Positions 31,213 to 39,551 of a stretch of DNA of 64,000 bases are shown piece after piece. Position 1 is the stretch's first letter. Every line of letters starts with the position of its first letter. Location: positions 5,418,171 to 5,482,170 of the forward strand of contig NC_015138.1 of NCBI RefSeq assembly GCF_000176855.2. The letters are read 5' to 3'. The DNA comes from Paracidovorax avenae ATCC 19860. Its GTDB lineage: Bacteria; Pseudomonadota; Gammaproteobacteria; Burkholderiales; Burkholderiaceae_C. Position numbers and translations under genes: made by a program. The notes under the pieces are model-generated. The model had not been told where the DNA came from, did no database searches, and saw only the letters and a program-made list of their open reading frames with translations.

Positions 31213-32382
31213 ATGGCCATCGTCACCACCGCCAGGGGCCGCACCCGCACGCGGGAGAGCGATGCACCATTTGCCGGGCTCCCTCCGCTGTCGCCCCGCC
31301 AGGAGGCACTGCTGCGCCGCTGGCTTGCCTCCCATGCCGCAGAGCGGCGCTGGCAAACGCTGCTTGATGCAGCGGGACAGGATCTGCTGGACTCCACGGA
31401 GGCGCTGCTGGAGTGCCTCGTGGAATCCGGCGCGGCGGTGGCCCGCGAGCGCCTCGTGCGAGGCACCTGGCAGATCGAGCGGATGGAGTGGCGCGATCTT
31501 CCGGCGCTCCAGGCCAGCCGCGGCATCCGCACATCGGACGAACGCCGGGCACTGCGGGACGACACCCGGCAGCAGCTGGCAGCCCTGGCGGACGGCCTCC
31601 CATGGCTTCAGCCCGCCATCGCCAGCTGCCTGGACACCGCGAAAGGCGCCGATCTGCTGAAAGCCCGTGCCGAACTGCTGCACGCACTTGCGTCATGGCA
31701 TGCCGAACAGCGCTTCGGCAAACGCCGGGACTTCGCCCTGCACGCACGGCAGGGTACCAAGGACATCACCCCGTCCGAATGGAAATGGCTGGAAGCACAT
31801 TTCGCGCTCGAGTCCCTCGGCATCGAGAAGCTCGCGTTCATCCTCTGGCTCGGCGGCAGCCTCGCACTGGCCACCGGGAAGGGGCACATCGATGTCGGCG
31901 CCGCGGGCTTTTGCGGCCTCCCCATGAGCACGTTGGCGGGAGATACGCGCGTTGTGGACGCTCCCGTTCGCTACTGGCTTATCGAGAACCGCACGAGTTT
32001 CGAGCGACAGGTGATCCGGGCAGAGCCCGGAACCTGCGTGGTCTGGCTTCCGGGCAGGCCCCCGGATGACTGGCTCGGCGCGCTGGGCTGGCTGCTGGAC
32101 AGGGCCCCCGCGCCCGCGCGCATCAGCTGCGATCCGGACCCCGCCGGCCTTGATATCGCGTTGACCGCAGGCGCCGTGTGGACGGCACGCGGGCTGGAAT
32201 GGGCTCCATACCGGATGGAGCCTGCGCTATGGCAGGACGGCACGACCCAGCCGCTGAACGATTTCGACCGCGCCTTGCTGGCACGCCTGGCCGCGCGGAA
32301 CGATTTGCCCGCGCCAGTGGCCTCGCTGCGCGGGGCGCTGGAGCGGCTGGGCCGCAAGGCCGAACAGGAGGCCTGGCTTTGA
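31213..32382 (+). CDS. jetD: Wadjet toprim-type nuclease subunit (JetD/MksG-type)
   Basis: A 389-residue protein with a helical N-terminal part carrying WH-like elements and a C-terminal toprim-like half. The toprim acidic residues are visible in YWLIENRTSFERQ (about residue 254) and ISCDPDPAGLDIAL (about residue 306), separated by a VVWLPGRPPDDW strand-loop, the order seen in JetD (DUF2220-type) proteins. JetD is the subunit that cleaves plasmid DNA once the SMC complex has reeled in a small circle. It follows the SMC gene by 31 bases and ends the operon; the next gene is an unrelated GGDEF protein. Confidence 0.78.
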   Translation: MAIVTTARGRTRTRESDAPFAGLPPLSPRQEALLRRWLASHAAERRWQTLLDAAGQDLLDSTEALLECLVESGAAVARERLVRGTWQIERMEWRDLPALQASRGIRTSDERRALRDDTRQQLAALADGLPWLQPAIASCLDTAKGADLLKARAELLHALASWHAEQRFGKRRDFALHARQGTKDITPSEWKWLEAHFALESLGIEKLAFILWLGGSLALATGKGHIDVGAAGFCGLPMSTLAGDTRVVDAPVRYWLIENRTSFERQVIRAEPGTCVVWLPGRPPDDWLGALGWLLDRAPAPARISCDPDPAGLDIALTAGAVWTARGLEWAPYRMEPALWQDGTTQPLNDFDRALLARLAARNDLPAPVASLRGALERLGRKAEQEAWL

Positions 32383-32504
32383 ACAGCGGCTGCCACGCCC
32401 CCCTCTAGGGTTTCCCCTCGGCCAGCGGTCCAGACATTGTCCCCCCAGGGTGCCTGGGGTAAAAACCATCGGCGGCGTCGTCCACGCCCTCAAGGAGAAC
32501 CCCG

Positions 32505-33728
32505 GTGTCAGAGCCGCCCCTGTCCCAGGTGCCAGCCAGGCCGCCGTACCCCGGCGGTGCTCCCCTGGGCTCGCGCCTGCTGGACGCCCTGCTCACCACC
32601 GAGCCGCGCCAGCGCATCCGGCTTGCCATGGCCGGGCTGGCCGCGCTGCTGATGGCCTGCTGCATCACGGCGATGCACATCGCGGTGGGCGCGGGGCTGG
32701 CGCAGCCGGGGCCGGTCCGGATCTGGACGGCCCTGTCGGCCGGCGGACTGCTGGTGGTGTATGCCCTGATCCGCAGCGGCATCTCGCAGCGCTGGTCGGA
32801 CCCGTCCTTGACGCTGCCGCAGATCGTCTATGCCATCGCCTGCAATGCCGCGGCCTACGCCATCGGCGGCCAGGCCCGCGGCATCGCCCTGCCGATCCTG
32901 GCGGTGATCCTGATGTTCGGCATGTTCGGGCTGTCCACGCGCCAGATGTTCGGCGTGATGCTCTACGCCATGGCCGCGTTCGGCCTGGCTACGGTGTCGG
33001 TGGAGCTGCGCGACGAACCGGGACACTCCTCCGGCCTGTCGGTGGCCTACGGCATCATGACGGCCGTGGTGCTGCTGGGCAGCACCTTCCTCACCACGCG
33101 CCTGCAGGCCACGCGCGAGGACCTGCGCCGCCAGAAGCACGACCTGGCACGCGCGCTGGAGCACATCCGTGAACTGGCCACGCACGACGAACTCACCGGG
33201 CTGCTCAACCGCCGCCACATGCTGGAGCTGATGCGGCTGGAGCAGCGGCGCGTGTCCCGGTCGGACTTCCCGCTGGTGATCGCGCTGCTGGACGTGGACC
33301 ATTTCAAGGCGGTCAACGACACCCATGGCCACGCCGCGGGCGACCGCGTGCTGCAGGCATTCGCCCAGGCAGTTCGCCGCTGCGTACGCGACGGGGATGT
33401 GATTTCCCGGTGGGGCGGCGAGGAATTCGTGCTCATGCTCTGCAACACGCCGCCCGAGGCCGCCCGCGCGCTGCTGGAGCGGGTGCGGGAGGCCGTGGCG
33501 GCACTCTCGGTGCCGGCGGACCGCGGCGACGGAGCCGGAGCCAGCGCCGGACATCTGCGCATCACCGTGTCCATCGGGTTCGCGCTGCACCGCCCCCGGC
33601 ACCCCATCGAGGAAACGCTGGAGCGCGCCGACCGGGCGCTCTATGCTGCCAAGCTGGGCGGCCGCAACCGGACCGTGGAAGAAGCGCTTGACCCTGACAC
33701 CATGGAAGCCTGCAAGATCCGGCCATGA
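32505..33728 (+). CDS. Membrane-bound GGDEF diguanylate cyclase
   Basis: A 407-residue protein with six hydrophobic helices in residues of about 40-190, then a helical linker and a GGDEF domain (DELTGLLNRRHMLELM, LDVDHFKAVNDTHG, RWGGEEFVLML). An RDGD I-site lies five residues before the GGEEF loop, so activity and product inhibition are both expected. The start is GTG 32505, seven bases after a perfect AAGGAG. Its stop overlaps the next MFS gene by 4 bases. The membrane sensor is not MASE2, so it detects something different from the cyclase at 4543. Confidence 0.9.
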   Translation: MSEPPLSQVPARPPYPGGAPLGSRLLDALLTTEPRQRIRLAMAGLAALLMACCITAMHIAVGAGLAQPGPVRIWTALSAGGLLVVYALIRSGISQRWSDPSLTLPQIVYAIACNAAAYAIGGQARGIALPILAVILMFGMFGLSTRQMFGVMLYAMAAFGLATVSVELRDEPGHSSGLSVAYGIMTAVVLLGSTFLTTRLQATREDLRRQKHDLARALEHIRELATHDELTGLLNRRHMLELMRLEQRRVSRSDFPLVIALLDVDHFKAVNDTHGHAAGDRVLQAFAQAVRRCVRDGDVISRWGGEEFVLMLCNTPPEAARALLERVREAVAALSVPADRGDGAGASAGHLRITVSIGFALHRPRHPIEETLERADRALYAAKLGGRNRTVEEALDPDTMEACKIRP

Positions 33729-34912
33729 CCTCCTCCCACCGCCGCCCGCTGGGCCTGCTCGCCCTCTGCCAGGGGCTGTTCCTCACCAACAACGTCGTCT
33801 TCATCGCCATCAACGGGCTGGTGGGCCTGCAGCTCGCGCCGCGCGGCTGGATGGCCACCCTGCCGGTGATGGGCTACGTGGTGGGCGGAGCGCTGTCCAC
33901 CGGTCCCGTGGCCCGGGCCCAGAGGCGCTGGGGGCGGCAGGCCTCCTTCCAGATCGGGCTGGCAGTGGCGGCGGCGTCGGCCTTGCTCTGCGCGCTGGCC
34001 GTGTGGATGCACGCGTTCTGGCTGCTGTGCGCCGCCACGCTGGCAGCGGGCTACTACAGTGCCAACGGCCAGCTCTACCGCTTCGCCGCGGCCGAGATCG
34101 CGCCCGCGCCGCAGCGGGACACGGCCATGTCGCTGGTGATGGCCGGCGGCCTGCTGGGCGCGGTGGCCGGCCCCAACCTGGCCAACCACACGCGCGACCT
34201 GTTCTCCGTTCCCTTCACCGGGGCCTACCTGGCACTGTTCGTGGTGGCCCTGGTATCCATGGCCTGCATGGCATGCATCCGCTTTCCGGCCGTTCCACCG
34301 GCGCCAGCGGCCGGCGCCGCCACGGGCCGCCCGGTGGCGCAACTGCTGCGCGATCCGGTATTCGCGGTCGCGCTGCTGGGGGCAGCGCTGGGCTACGGGG
34401 TGATGAACCTGCTGATGGCGGCCACGCCGCTGGCCATGCAGGTGTGCGGGCACGCCTTCGGCGACGCGGCCTTCGTGCTCGAATGGCATGTGATCGGCAT
34501 GTTCGCGCCGGGCTTCTTCACGGGCCACCTGATCCGGCGCTTCGGCGTGCTGCACGTCATGGCGGCCGGCGTGGCGCTCAACGCCGCCTGCGTGGCGATC
34601 GCGCTCTCCGGCGTGGAGCTCGGGCATTTCTTGGCCGCGCTCTTCCTGCTGGGCGTGGGTTGGAACTTCCTCTTCACGGGCAGCACCGCCCTGGCGATGC
34701 GCGCCTACCGGCCCGAAGAGAAGGACCGGGCCCAGGCCGCGATCAATTTCGGCGTCTTCGCCACCATGGCGCTCACATCCTTCGCATCCGGCGCACTGGT
34801 CACCACCCAGGGCTGGACACTGCTGAACTACGGCTCCCTTCTGCCCATCGGGCTCACCGGCGCGGGGCTCGCATGGCTGGCGCTGCGGCACCGGCCCCGG
34901 CAGGCCGCATGA
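33725..34912 (+). CDS. Major facilitator superfamily transporter
   Basis: A 395-residue MFS transporter with about twelve membrane helices and short loops. It opens with LALCQGLFLTNNVVFIAINGLVGLQLA and has the cytoplasmic loop ARAQRRWGRQASFQIG, an MFS motif A variant. The substrate cannot be predicted. It overlaps the upstream GGDEF gene and the downstream secreted-protein gene by 4 bases each, so the three are co-translated. Confidence 0.85.
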   Translation: MTSSHRRPLGLLALCQGLFLTNNVVFIAINGLVGLQLAPRGWMATLPVMGYVVGGALSTGPVARAQRRWGRQASFQIGLAVAAASALLCALAVWMHAFWLLCAATLAAGYYSANGQLYRFAAAEIAPAPQRDTAMSLVMAGGLLGAVAGPNLANHTRDLFSVPFTGAYLALFVVALVSMACMACIRFPAVPPAPAAGAATGRPVAQLLRDPVFAVALLGAALGYGVMNLLMAATPLAMQVCGHAFGDAAFVLEWHVIGMFAPGFFTGHLIRRFGVLHVMAAGVALNAACVAIALSGVELGHFLAALFLLGVGWNFLFTGSTALAMRAYRPEEKDRAQAAINFGVFATMALTSFASGALVTTQGWTLLNYGSLLPIGLTGAGLAWLALRHRPRQAA

Positions 34913-35484
34913 AGGCGGCCGCAGGAAAGACCAAACGCCGCGCGGTCATGGCACTGGCGGTCTGCGTGGCCGGCGGGGCCCTTCCCGCCCTGGCACGCCC
35001 GCCCACGGCAATGCCATCCGCAGGCGCGGACCCCGCGTTCTCCACCCCGGACCGGCGGCAGCTCCCGGGAGTCGCCGTGCTGCAGTCCTTCCTCGCCACC
35101 CTGGGGCGGCCACAGGGCACGCAGCGCTTCTGCTTCGTGGTCGAGCGCCTGCCCGCCGACCCGGCCACGCCGGAGCGGCAACAGCTGCTGCGCATGGTGT
35201 GGACCACGGGATCGCGCCTCTACACCCTGCCGTGGCCGTCCCGCATCGGAGACCGGGACGAGAACCCCCTCTTCGCGGGGCAGGCCCTGGCCTGGATGCG
35301 CTCCGCGGATCTCAAGGACGGCGTCGTGGACACCGATGCCGAGCTGTTCGGCAGCAGCTTCCTGGTCACCCGCACCTGGGCGAACCGCATCACCCGGCAG
35401 TGCCGGCGCACCGGCGTGCAGGTATGGATCGTGCCGGACCGGCGGCCGGCCCTCAGCCTTCCGCGCCCGGCTCCGGCAGGCTGA
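34909..35484 (+). CDS. Secreted protein of unknown function
   Basis: A 191-residue protein with a signal peptide (KTKRRAVMALAVCVAGGALPALA). The mature region shows no motif I recognise; two Cys (RFCFVVERL, RQCRRTGVQVW) may form a disulphide, and the end is Pro-rich. It is coupled to the MFS gene by a 4-base overlap. Its 3' end overlaps the convergent peptidase gene by 32 bases. Confidence 0.65.
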   Translation: MKAAAGKTKRRAVMALAVCVAGGALPALARPPTAMPSAGADPAFSTPDRRQLPGVAVLQSFLATLGRPQGTQRFCFVVERLPADPATPERQQLLRMVWTTGSRLYTLPWPSRIGDRDENPLFAGQALAWMRSADLKDGVVDTDAELFGSSFLVTRTWANRITRQCRRTGVQVWIVPDRRPALSLPRPAPAG

Positions 35485-36931
35485 CCACCACCTGCGCCAC
35501 GGCGGCCGTGAGCTTCTTGGCGTAGGGCACGTGGAGGAACTCGTTCGGGCCGTGCGCATTGCTCTTGGGCCCGAGCACCCCGCAGACCATCATCTGCGCC
35601 GTGGGAAAGCCCTGGCTCAGCATGTTCATGAGCGGAATGGTCCCGCCCTGGCCGATGTAGCCGCAGGGCGCGCCGAAATGCGCCTGGCTCGCGGCGTTCA
35701 GCGCCTTCTCGAACCACGGCGTGATGGCCGGCGCGTTCCATCCACTGGCCGCGCTGCCGGGCTCGAAGGTCACGCGGGCCTGGTAGGGCGCGTTGTCCTC
35801 CAGCAGGGCCTTGAGCTTCTGCACGCTTTCGGCGGCATCCACCACGGGCGGCAGGCGCAGGCTGAGCTTGAAGGCGGTGTAGGGGCGCAGCACGTTGCCC
35901 GCGTCCTGCAGCGCAGGCAGCCCTTCCGCGCCGGTGACGCTGAGCGTGGGCGTCCAGGTGCGGTTGATGAGCGCCTGCACCGGGTCGGTGGTGGTCGGCA
36001 GCGCGAACGTGGTCGAGCCGCCGCAGTCGTAGTGCGCCCAGGGGAAACGCTTCGTCACCTCGTCGCCCAGGATCGCGGCCGTGGCGCGCGCCTGCGCGAG
36101 GCGGTCGGGCGGCACCTCGCAATGGAAGCTGGCGGGCAGCAGGCGGCCGGTGGCACTGTCCTCCAGCCGGTCGAGCACCTGCCGCATGATGCGGAACGAC
36201 GAGGGCACCAGGCCCGACGCATCGCCTGAATGCACGCCCTCGGTCAGGATCTGCACCTTGAGCGTGCCGCTCACCATGCCGCGCAGGCTGGTGGTGAGCC
36301 AGAGCTGGTCGTAGTTGCCTGCGCCGGAGTCCAGGCAGATCACGAGCGTGACGTCGCCCAGGCGCGGGCGCAGCAGGTCGATGTAGGGCAGCAGGTCGCG
36401 CGAGCCGCTTTCCTCGCAGGTCTCGATCAGCCCCACGATGCACGGGTGCGGAACGCCCTGGCGCTGGATTTCCTGCACGGCGGCGATGCTGGCATAGACG
36501 GCATAGCCGTCGTCCGCGCCGCCACGGCCGTAGAGCTTTCCGTCCTCGTACTTCGGGGACCATGGTCCCAGGTCCTTGCGCCAGCCATCGAACTCGGGCT
36601 GCTTGTCGAGGTGGCCGTACATCAGCACCGTCTGCTGCGAAGCCGGCCGCGTCGCCTCCACCTCGAAGAACAGCACCGGCGTGCGGCCCGGCATGCGCAG
36701 GATCTCCAGGCGCAGCCCCGGGACTTTCTGGGCCTCCACCCAATCGGCAGCATTGCGCAGCACGCGGTCGAGCAGGCCCTGCTGCTCCCAGTCGGGCGCG
36801 AAGCCGGGCGATTTGGCGGGAATGGCGATGTATTCGGTCAGCTGCTTCAGGATATCGCCGTCCCAGCGCTCGCTGAGCTGGGACAGGGCCTGGTCGGGCT
36901 GGAAGGCGGTGGCGGGTACACGGGCGTTCAT
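35453..36931 (-). CDS. M20-family dipeptidase/carboxypeptidase-like peptidase
   Basis: A 492-residue di-zinc M20 peptidase. Metal and catalytic residues are visible in MYGHLDKQPEF (His, Asp), GRGGADDGYAVY (bridging Asp), TCEESGSRDL (Glu base and ligand), CLDSGAGNYDQLWLT (Asp) and SNAHGPNEFLHVPY (C-terminal His). The long lid domain fits the CNDP/PepV-like dipeptidase group, which removes residues from dipeptides in the cytoplasm. No signal peptide is seen. It appears monocistronic, with the AraC gene 48 bases downstream on the same strand. Confidence 0.88.
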   Translation of the reverse strand: MNARVPATAFQPDQALSQLSERWDGDILKQLTEYIAIPAKSPGFAPDWEQQGLLDRVLRNAADWVEAQKVPGLRLEILRMPGRTPVLFFEVEATRPASQQTVLMYGHLDKQPEFDGWRKDLGPWSPKYEDGKLYGRGGADDGYAVYASIAAVQEIQRQGVPHPCIVGLIETCEESGSRDLLPYIDLLRPRLGDVTLVICLDSGAGNYDQLWLTTSLRGMVSGTLKVQILTEGVHSGDASGLVPSSFRIMRQVLDRLEDSATGRLLPASFHCEVPPDRLAQARATAAILGDEVTKRFPWAHYDCGGSTTFALPTTTDPVQALINRTWTPTLSVTGAEGLPALQDAGNVLRPYTAFKLSLRLPPVVDAAESVQKLKALLEDNAPYQARVTFEPGSAASGWNAPAITPWFEKALNAASQAHFGAPCGYIGQGGTIPLMNMLSQGFPTAQMMVCGVLGPKSNAHGPNEFLHVPYAKKLTAAVAQVVVSLPEPGAEG

Positions 36932-36979
36932 GGGGCTCTCCTGCTGCGCGGAACGTGCCGCGACGAGCCGATGATTGTG

Positions 36980-37852
36980 CTACAGGGCCTGCAGGGCCGG
37001 CCGGCGCAGGGTCTGCGAAGGCGCCTCCCCGAAGAGGGTCTTGTAGTCCTGGGAGAAATGGCCCATGTGGAAGAACCCCCAGCGCTCGGCGATCTCCTGC
37101 ACCGTCTCGCCCGGCGCGGCCGTGCGCAGCGCGCGGCGGCAGGCATTCAGGCGCACCGCCTTCAGGAACTCGGCGGGCGACTGGCCCAGCACGGCATGGA
37201 AGTGGTTCTGCAGCGTGCGCCGGGTCACGTGCAGGTGCCGGCACAGGGCGTCCACGTCCCGGGCGTCGCCGCAGCACGGCTGGCCGGCCCACGCACGCGC
37301 CGCCATCACCAGCGCGAAGCGGCGCTGGGCGGCGCCTTGCGAAGGCGCCGCGGCGGGCGCTGCTGCGGCGGGATCGCCGCACAACTGGCGCAGCAGCCGC
37401 CGCGCCAGCGCCTGCTGCCGGCCGGTGCCCGCAGGCTCCCGGGCCGCCTCGCCGATGCGCAGCAGCGATTCGATGGTGGCGCACAGCGCGGCATGCGCTG
37501 CAGCGTCCACGGGCACCGCGTGCGCCGGGCCGGACAACAGGATGGCCGCGCCGTGCAGGCCCATGGCATCGGCCTCGGCACGCAGCCATTCCTGGTCCAT
37601 GACCACGCCGTAGATGCCGAAGTCTTCCGGCGTGCGCAGCGTGAAGCCGTCGCTGGCGCGGGCGCGCAGCACGAAGCGCTGTGCATCGGTGCGCCGCTCG
37701 CCGCCGCAGAAGTGCAGGGGCCGCGCGCACCGGGCGTTGGGCACTCCGAACCACACCGAGCCCTGCCAGGGCGCGCACTGCTGGCTGGTGGGCGGGGAGG
37801 TGTACTCGTGGAAGACCTGCAGCCGCGGGCCGCCCATCCACAGCTCACGCAC
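36980..37852 (-). CDS. AraC-family regulator next to ethanolamine genes (EutR-like)
   Basis: A ~290-residue regulator with a C-terminal AraC/XylS domain: first helix-turn-helix DVDALCRHLHVTRRTLQNHFHAVLG and second QEIAERWGFFHMGHFSQDYKTLFGEAPSQTL. The second HTH's GFFHMGHFS is the pattern of EutR-type and related regulators. The N-terminal half (FGIYGVVMDQEWL region) is a ligand domain that in EutR responds to ethanolamine plus adenosylcobalamin. The start is uncertain: GTG 37852 or ATG 37837. It is divergent from the ethanolamine permease and eutBC and very likely controls them. Confidence 0.82.
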   Translation of the reverse strand: MRELWMGGPRLQVFHEYTSPPTSQQCAPWQGSVWFGVPNARCARPLHFCGGERRTDAQRFVLRARASDGFTLRTPEDFGIYGVVMDQEWLRAEADAMGLHGAAILLSGPAHAVPVDAAAHAALCATIESLLRIGEAAREPAGTGRQQALARRLLRQLCGDPAAAAPAAAPSQGAAQRRFALVMAARAWAGQPCCGDARDVDALCRHLHVTRRTLQNHFHAVLGQSPAEFLKAVRLNACRRALRTAAPGETVQEIAERWGFFHMGHFSQDYKTLFGEAPSQTLRRPALQAL

Positions 37853-37999
37853 CCGGCCGGCGAAGCGGCCGCCCCCGTGGAAGGCACCAGGGCAGTGCGG
37901 GAGGAAAGCGCGGCAGCCATGTCGTGGAGCGTTCGGGCGTTGGAGTAGGGAATGTGATGCAAGAAAAGCGCCAGCCCCTGCGAGAAAACCCCGACACCG

Positions 38000-38055
38000 C
38001 TATCCCGGATCGGAAAAAAAAACCGGCACGGCCCGGTTTTTCCGAATCCGGATAG
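38000..38055. promoter_or_regulatory. Long nested inverted repeat in the ethanolamine control region
   Basis: The outer arms CTATCC.GGAT (38000-38010) and ATCC.GGATAG (38046-38055) enclose inner arms AAAACCGG (38019-38026) and CCGGTTTT (38033-38040). Read on the minus strand, the inner hairpin is followed by nine T residues, the form of an intrinsic terminator, about 150 bases before the AraC start. It may be an attenuator for that gene, an operator, or a remnant terminator. Confidence 0.5.
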
Positions 38056-38126
38056 ACGCCGGCGGCCCGGAATGGGTGCAATGGCGGCACGTCGCCCATC
38101 GGCTTTCGAACGCAGCAAGGCACTCC

Positions 38127-39536
38127 ATGCACACCTCCGCCCCCACCCCTTCCGATCCGGCCCACGCACCGCACCTGAAGAAGGTGCTGGGCACCTTCCA
38201 GCTCTGGGGCATCGCCGTCGGGCTGGTGATCTCCGGCGAATACTTCGGCTGGAGCTACGGCTGGGCCAGCGCCGGCACGCTGGGCTTCCTGGCCGCCACC
38301 GTGCTGGTGGCCACCATGTACACCAGCTTCATCTTCAGCTTCACCGAGCTGACCACGGCCATCCCGCACGCGGGCGGCCCCTTCGCCTATGCGCGCCGTG
38401 CCTTCGGGCCGGCGGGCGGCTTCGTGGCGGGCTACGCCACGCTGGTGGAATTCGTCTTCGCGCCGCCAGCCATCGCGCTGGCCATCGGCGCCTACCTGAA
38501 CGTGCAGTTCCCGGCCATCAACCCCAAGACCATCGCGCTGGGCGCCTATGCGGTCTTCATCGGCCTGAACTGGTTGGGCGTGGGCATCGCGGCCACGTTC
38601 GAGCTGATCGTCACGCTGCTGGCCATCTTCGAGTTGCTGGTGTTCATGGGCGTGGTCAGCCCCGGCTGGTCGTGGGCGAACTTCGCCCACCTGGGCTGGG
38701 CCGGCAGCGACACCTTCAGCAGCGCCACCGTGGCGGGCATCTTCGCATCCATCCCGTTCGCGATCTGGTTCTTCCTGGCGATCGAAGGCGCGGCCATGGC
38801 GGCCGAAGAGGCACGCGACCCGCAGCGCACCATTCCGCGCGCCTACATCGCCGGCATCCTCACGCTGGTGGCGCTGGCCTTCGGCGTGATGGTCATGGCC
38901 GGCGGCGTGACCGACTGGCGCACGTTGGCCAACATCAACGACCCGCTACCCCAGGCCATGAAGGCGCTGCTGGGCGCCAACAGCGGCTGGCTGCACATGA
39001 TGGTGTGGATCGGCCTCTTCGGGCTGGTGGCCTCGTTCCACGGGATCATCATGGGCTATTCGCGCCAGATCTTCGCGCTGGCCCGCGCCGGCTACCTGCC
39101 CCGCGCCTTCGCCCGGCTCAGCCCGCGCTTCAACACGCCGCACCGCGCCCTGCTGGCGGGCGGCGCCGTGGGGGTGGCCGCGATCTTCAGCGACGAATGG
39201 ATCCAGTTCGGCGGCCAGACGCTCACGGCCAACATCGTGACCATGGCGGTCTTCGGCGCCATCGTGATGTACATCGTCTCCATGGCCGCGCTGCTGCGCC
39301 TGCGCCGCACCGAGCCCGGCATGCACCGCCCCTACCGGGCGCCGCTCTACCCCTTCTTTCCCATGCTGGCGCTGGCCCTGGGCGTGGTGTGCCTGATCGC
39401 CATGGTGTGGTTCAACACCGTGCTGGCAGGGGTGTTTCTTGCACTCATGGCCCTGTCGTGGTTGTATTACGCTGGCACTGCCAGCCGCCGCGCGCAGGCC
39501 ACGCCCGACGCCCTGCTGGATGCCTCCTCACGGTAA
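38127..39536 (+). CDS. eat: Ethanolamine permease (APC superfamily)
   Basis: A 469-residue amino acid-polyamine-organocation transporter of the ethanolamine permease type with twelve hydrophobic segments. Diagnostic stretches are GLVISGEYFGWSYGWASAGT near the first helix, FTELTTAIPHAGGPFAYARRA, and IEGAAMAAEEARDPQRTIPRAY. It would bring ethanolamine into the cytoplasm for EutBC, which is encoded 15 bases downstream. Its leader contains the 38000-38055 inverted repeat. Confidence 0.9.
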   Translation: MHTSAPTPSDPAHAPHLKKVLGTFQLWGIAVGLVISGEYFGWSYGWASAGTLGFLAATVLVATMYTSFIFSFTELTTAIPHAGGPFAYARRAFGPAGGFVAGYATLVEFVFAPPAIALAIGAYLNVQFPAINPKTIALGAYAVFIGLNWLGVGIAATFELIVTLLAIFELLVFMGVVSPGWSWANFAHLGWAGSDTFSSATVAGIFASIPFAIWFFLAIEGAAMAAEEARDPQRTIPRAYIAGILTLVALAFGVMVMAGGVTDWRTLANINDPLPQAMKALLGANSGWLHMMVWIGLFGLVASFHGIIMGYSRQIFALARAGYLPRAFARLSPRFNTPHRALLAGGAVGVAAIFSDEWIQFGGQTLTANIVTMAVFGAIVMYIVSMAALLRLRRTEPGMHRPYRAPLYPFFPMLALALGVVCLIAMVWFNTVLAGVFLALMALSWLYYAGTASRRAQATPDALLDASSR

Positions 39537-39551
39537 CGAAGGGATTCCGCC

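Noticed and set aside
26119..32382. MukBEF or ordinary chromosome condensin
   Set aside because: The SMC is too short for MukB, and the fourth toprim-like gene is specific to the Wadjet/MksG form.
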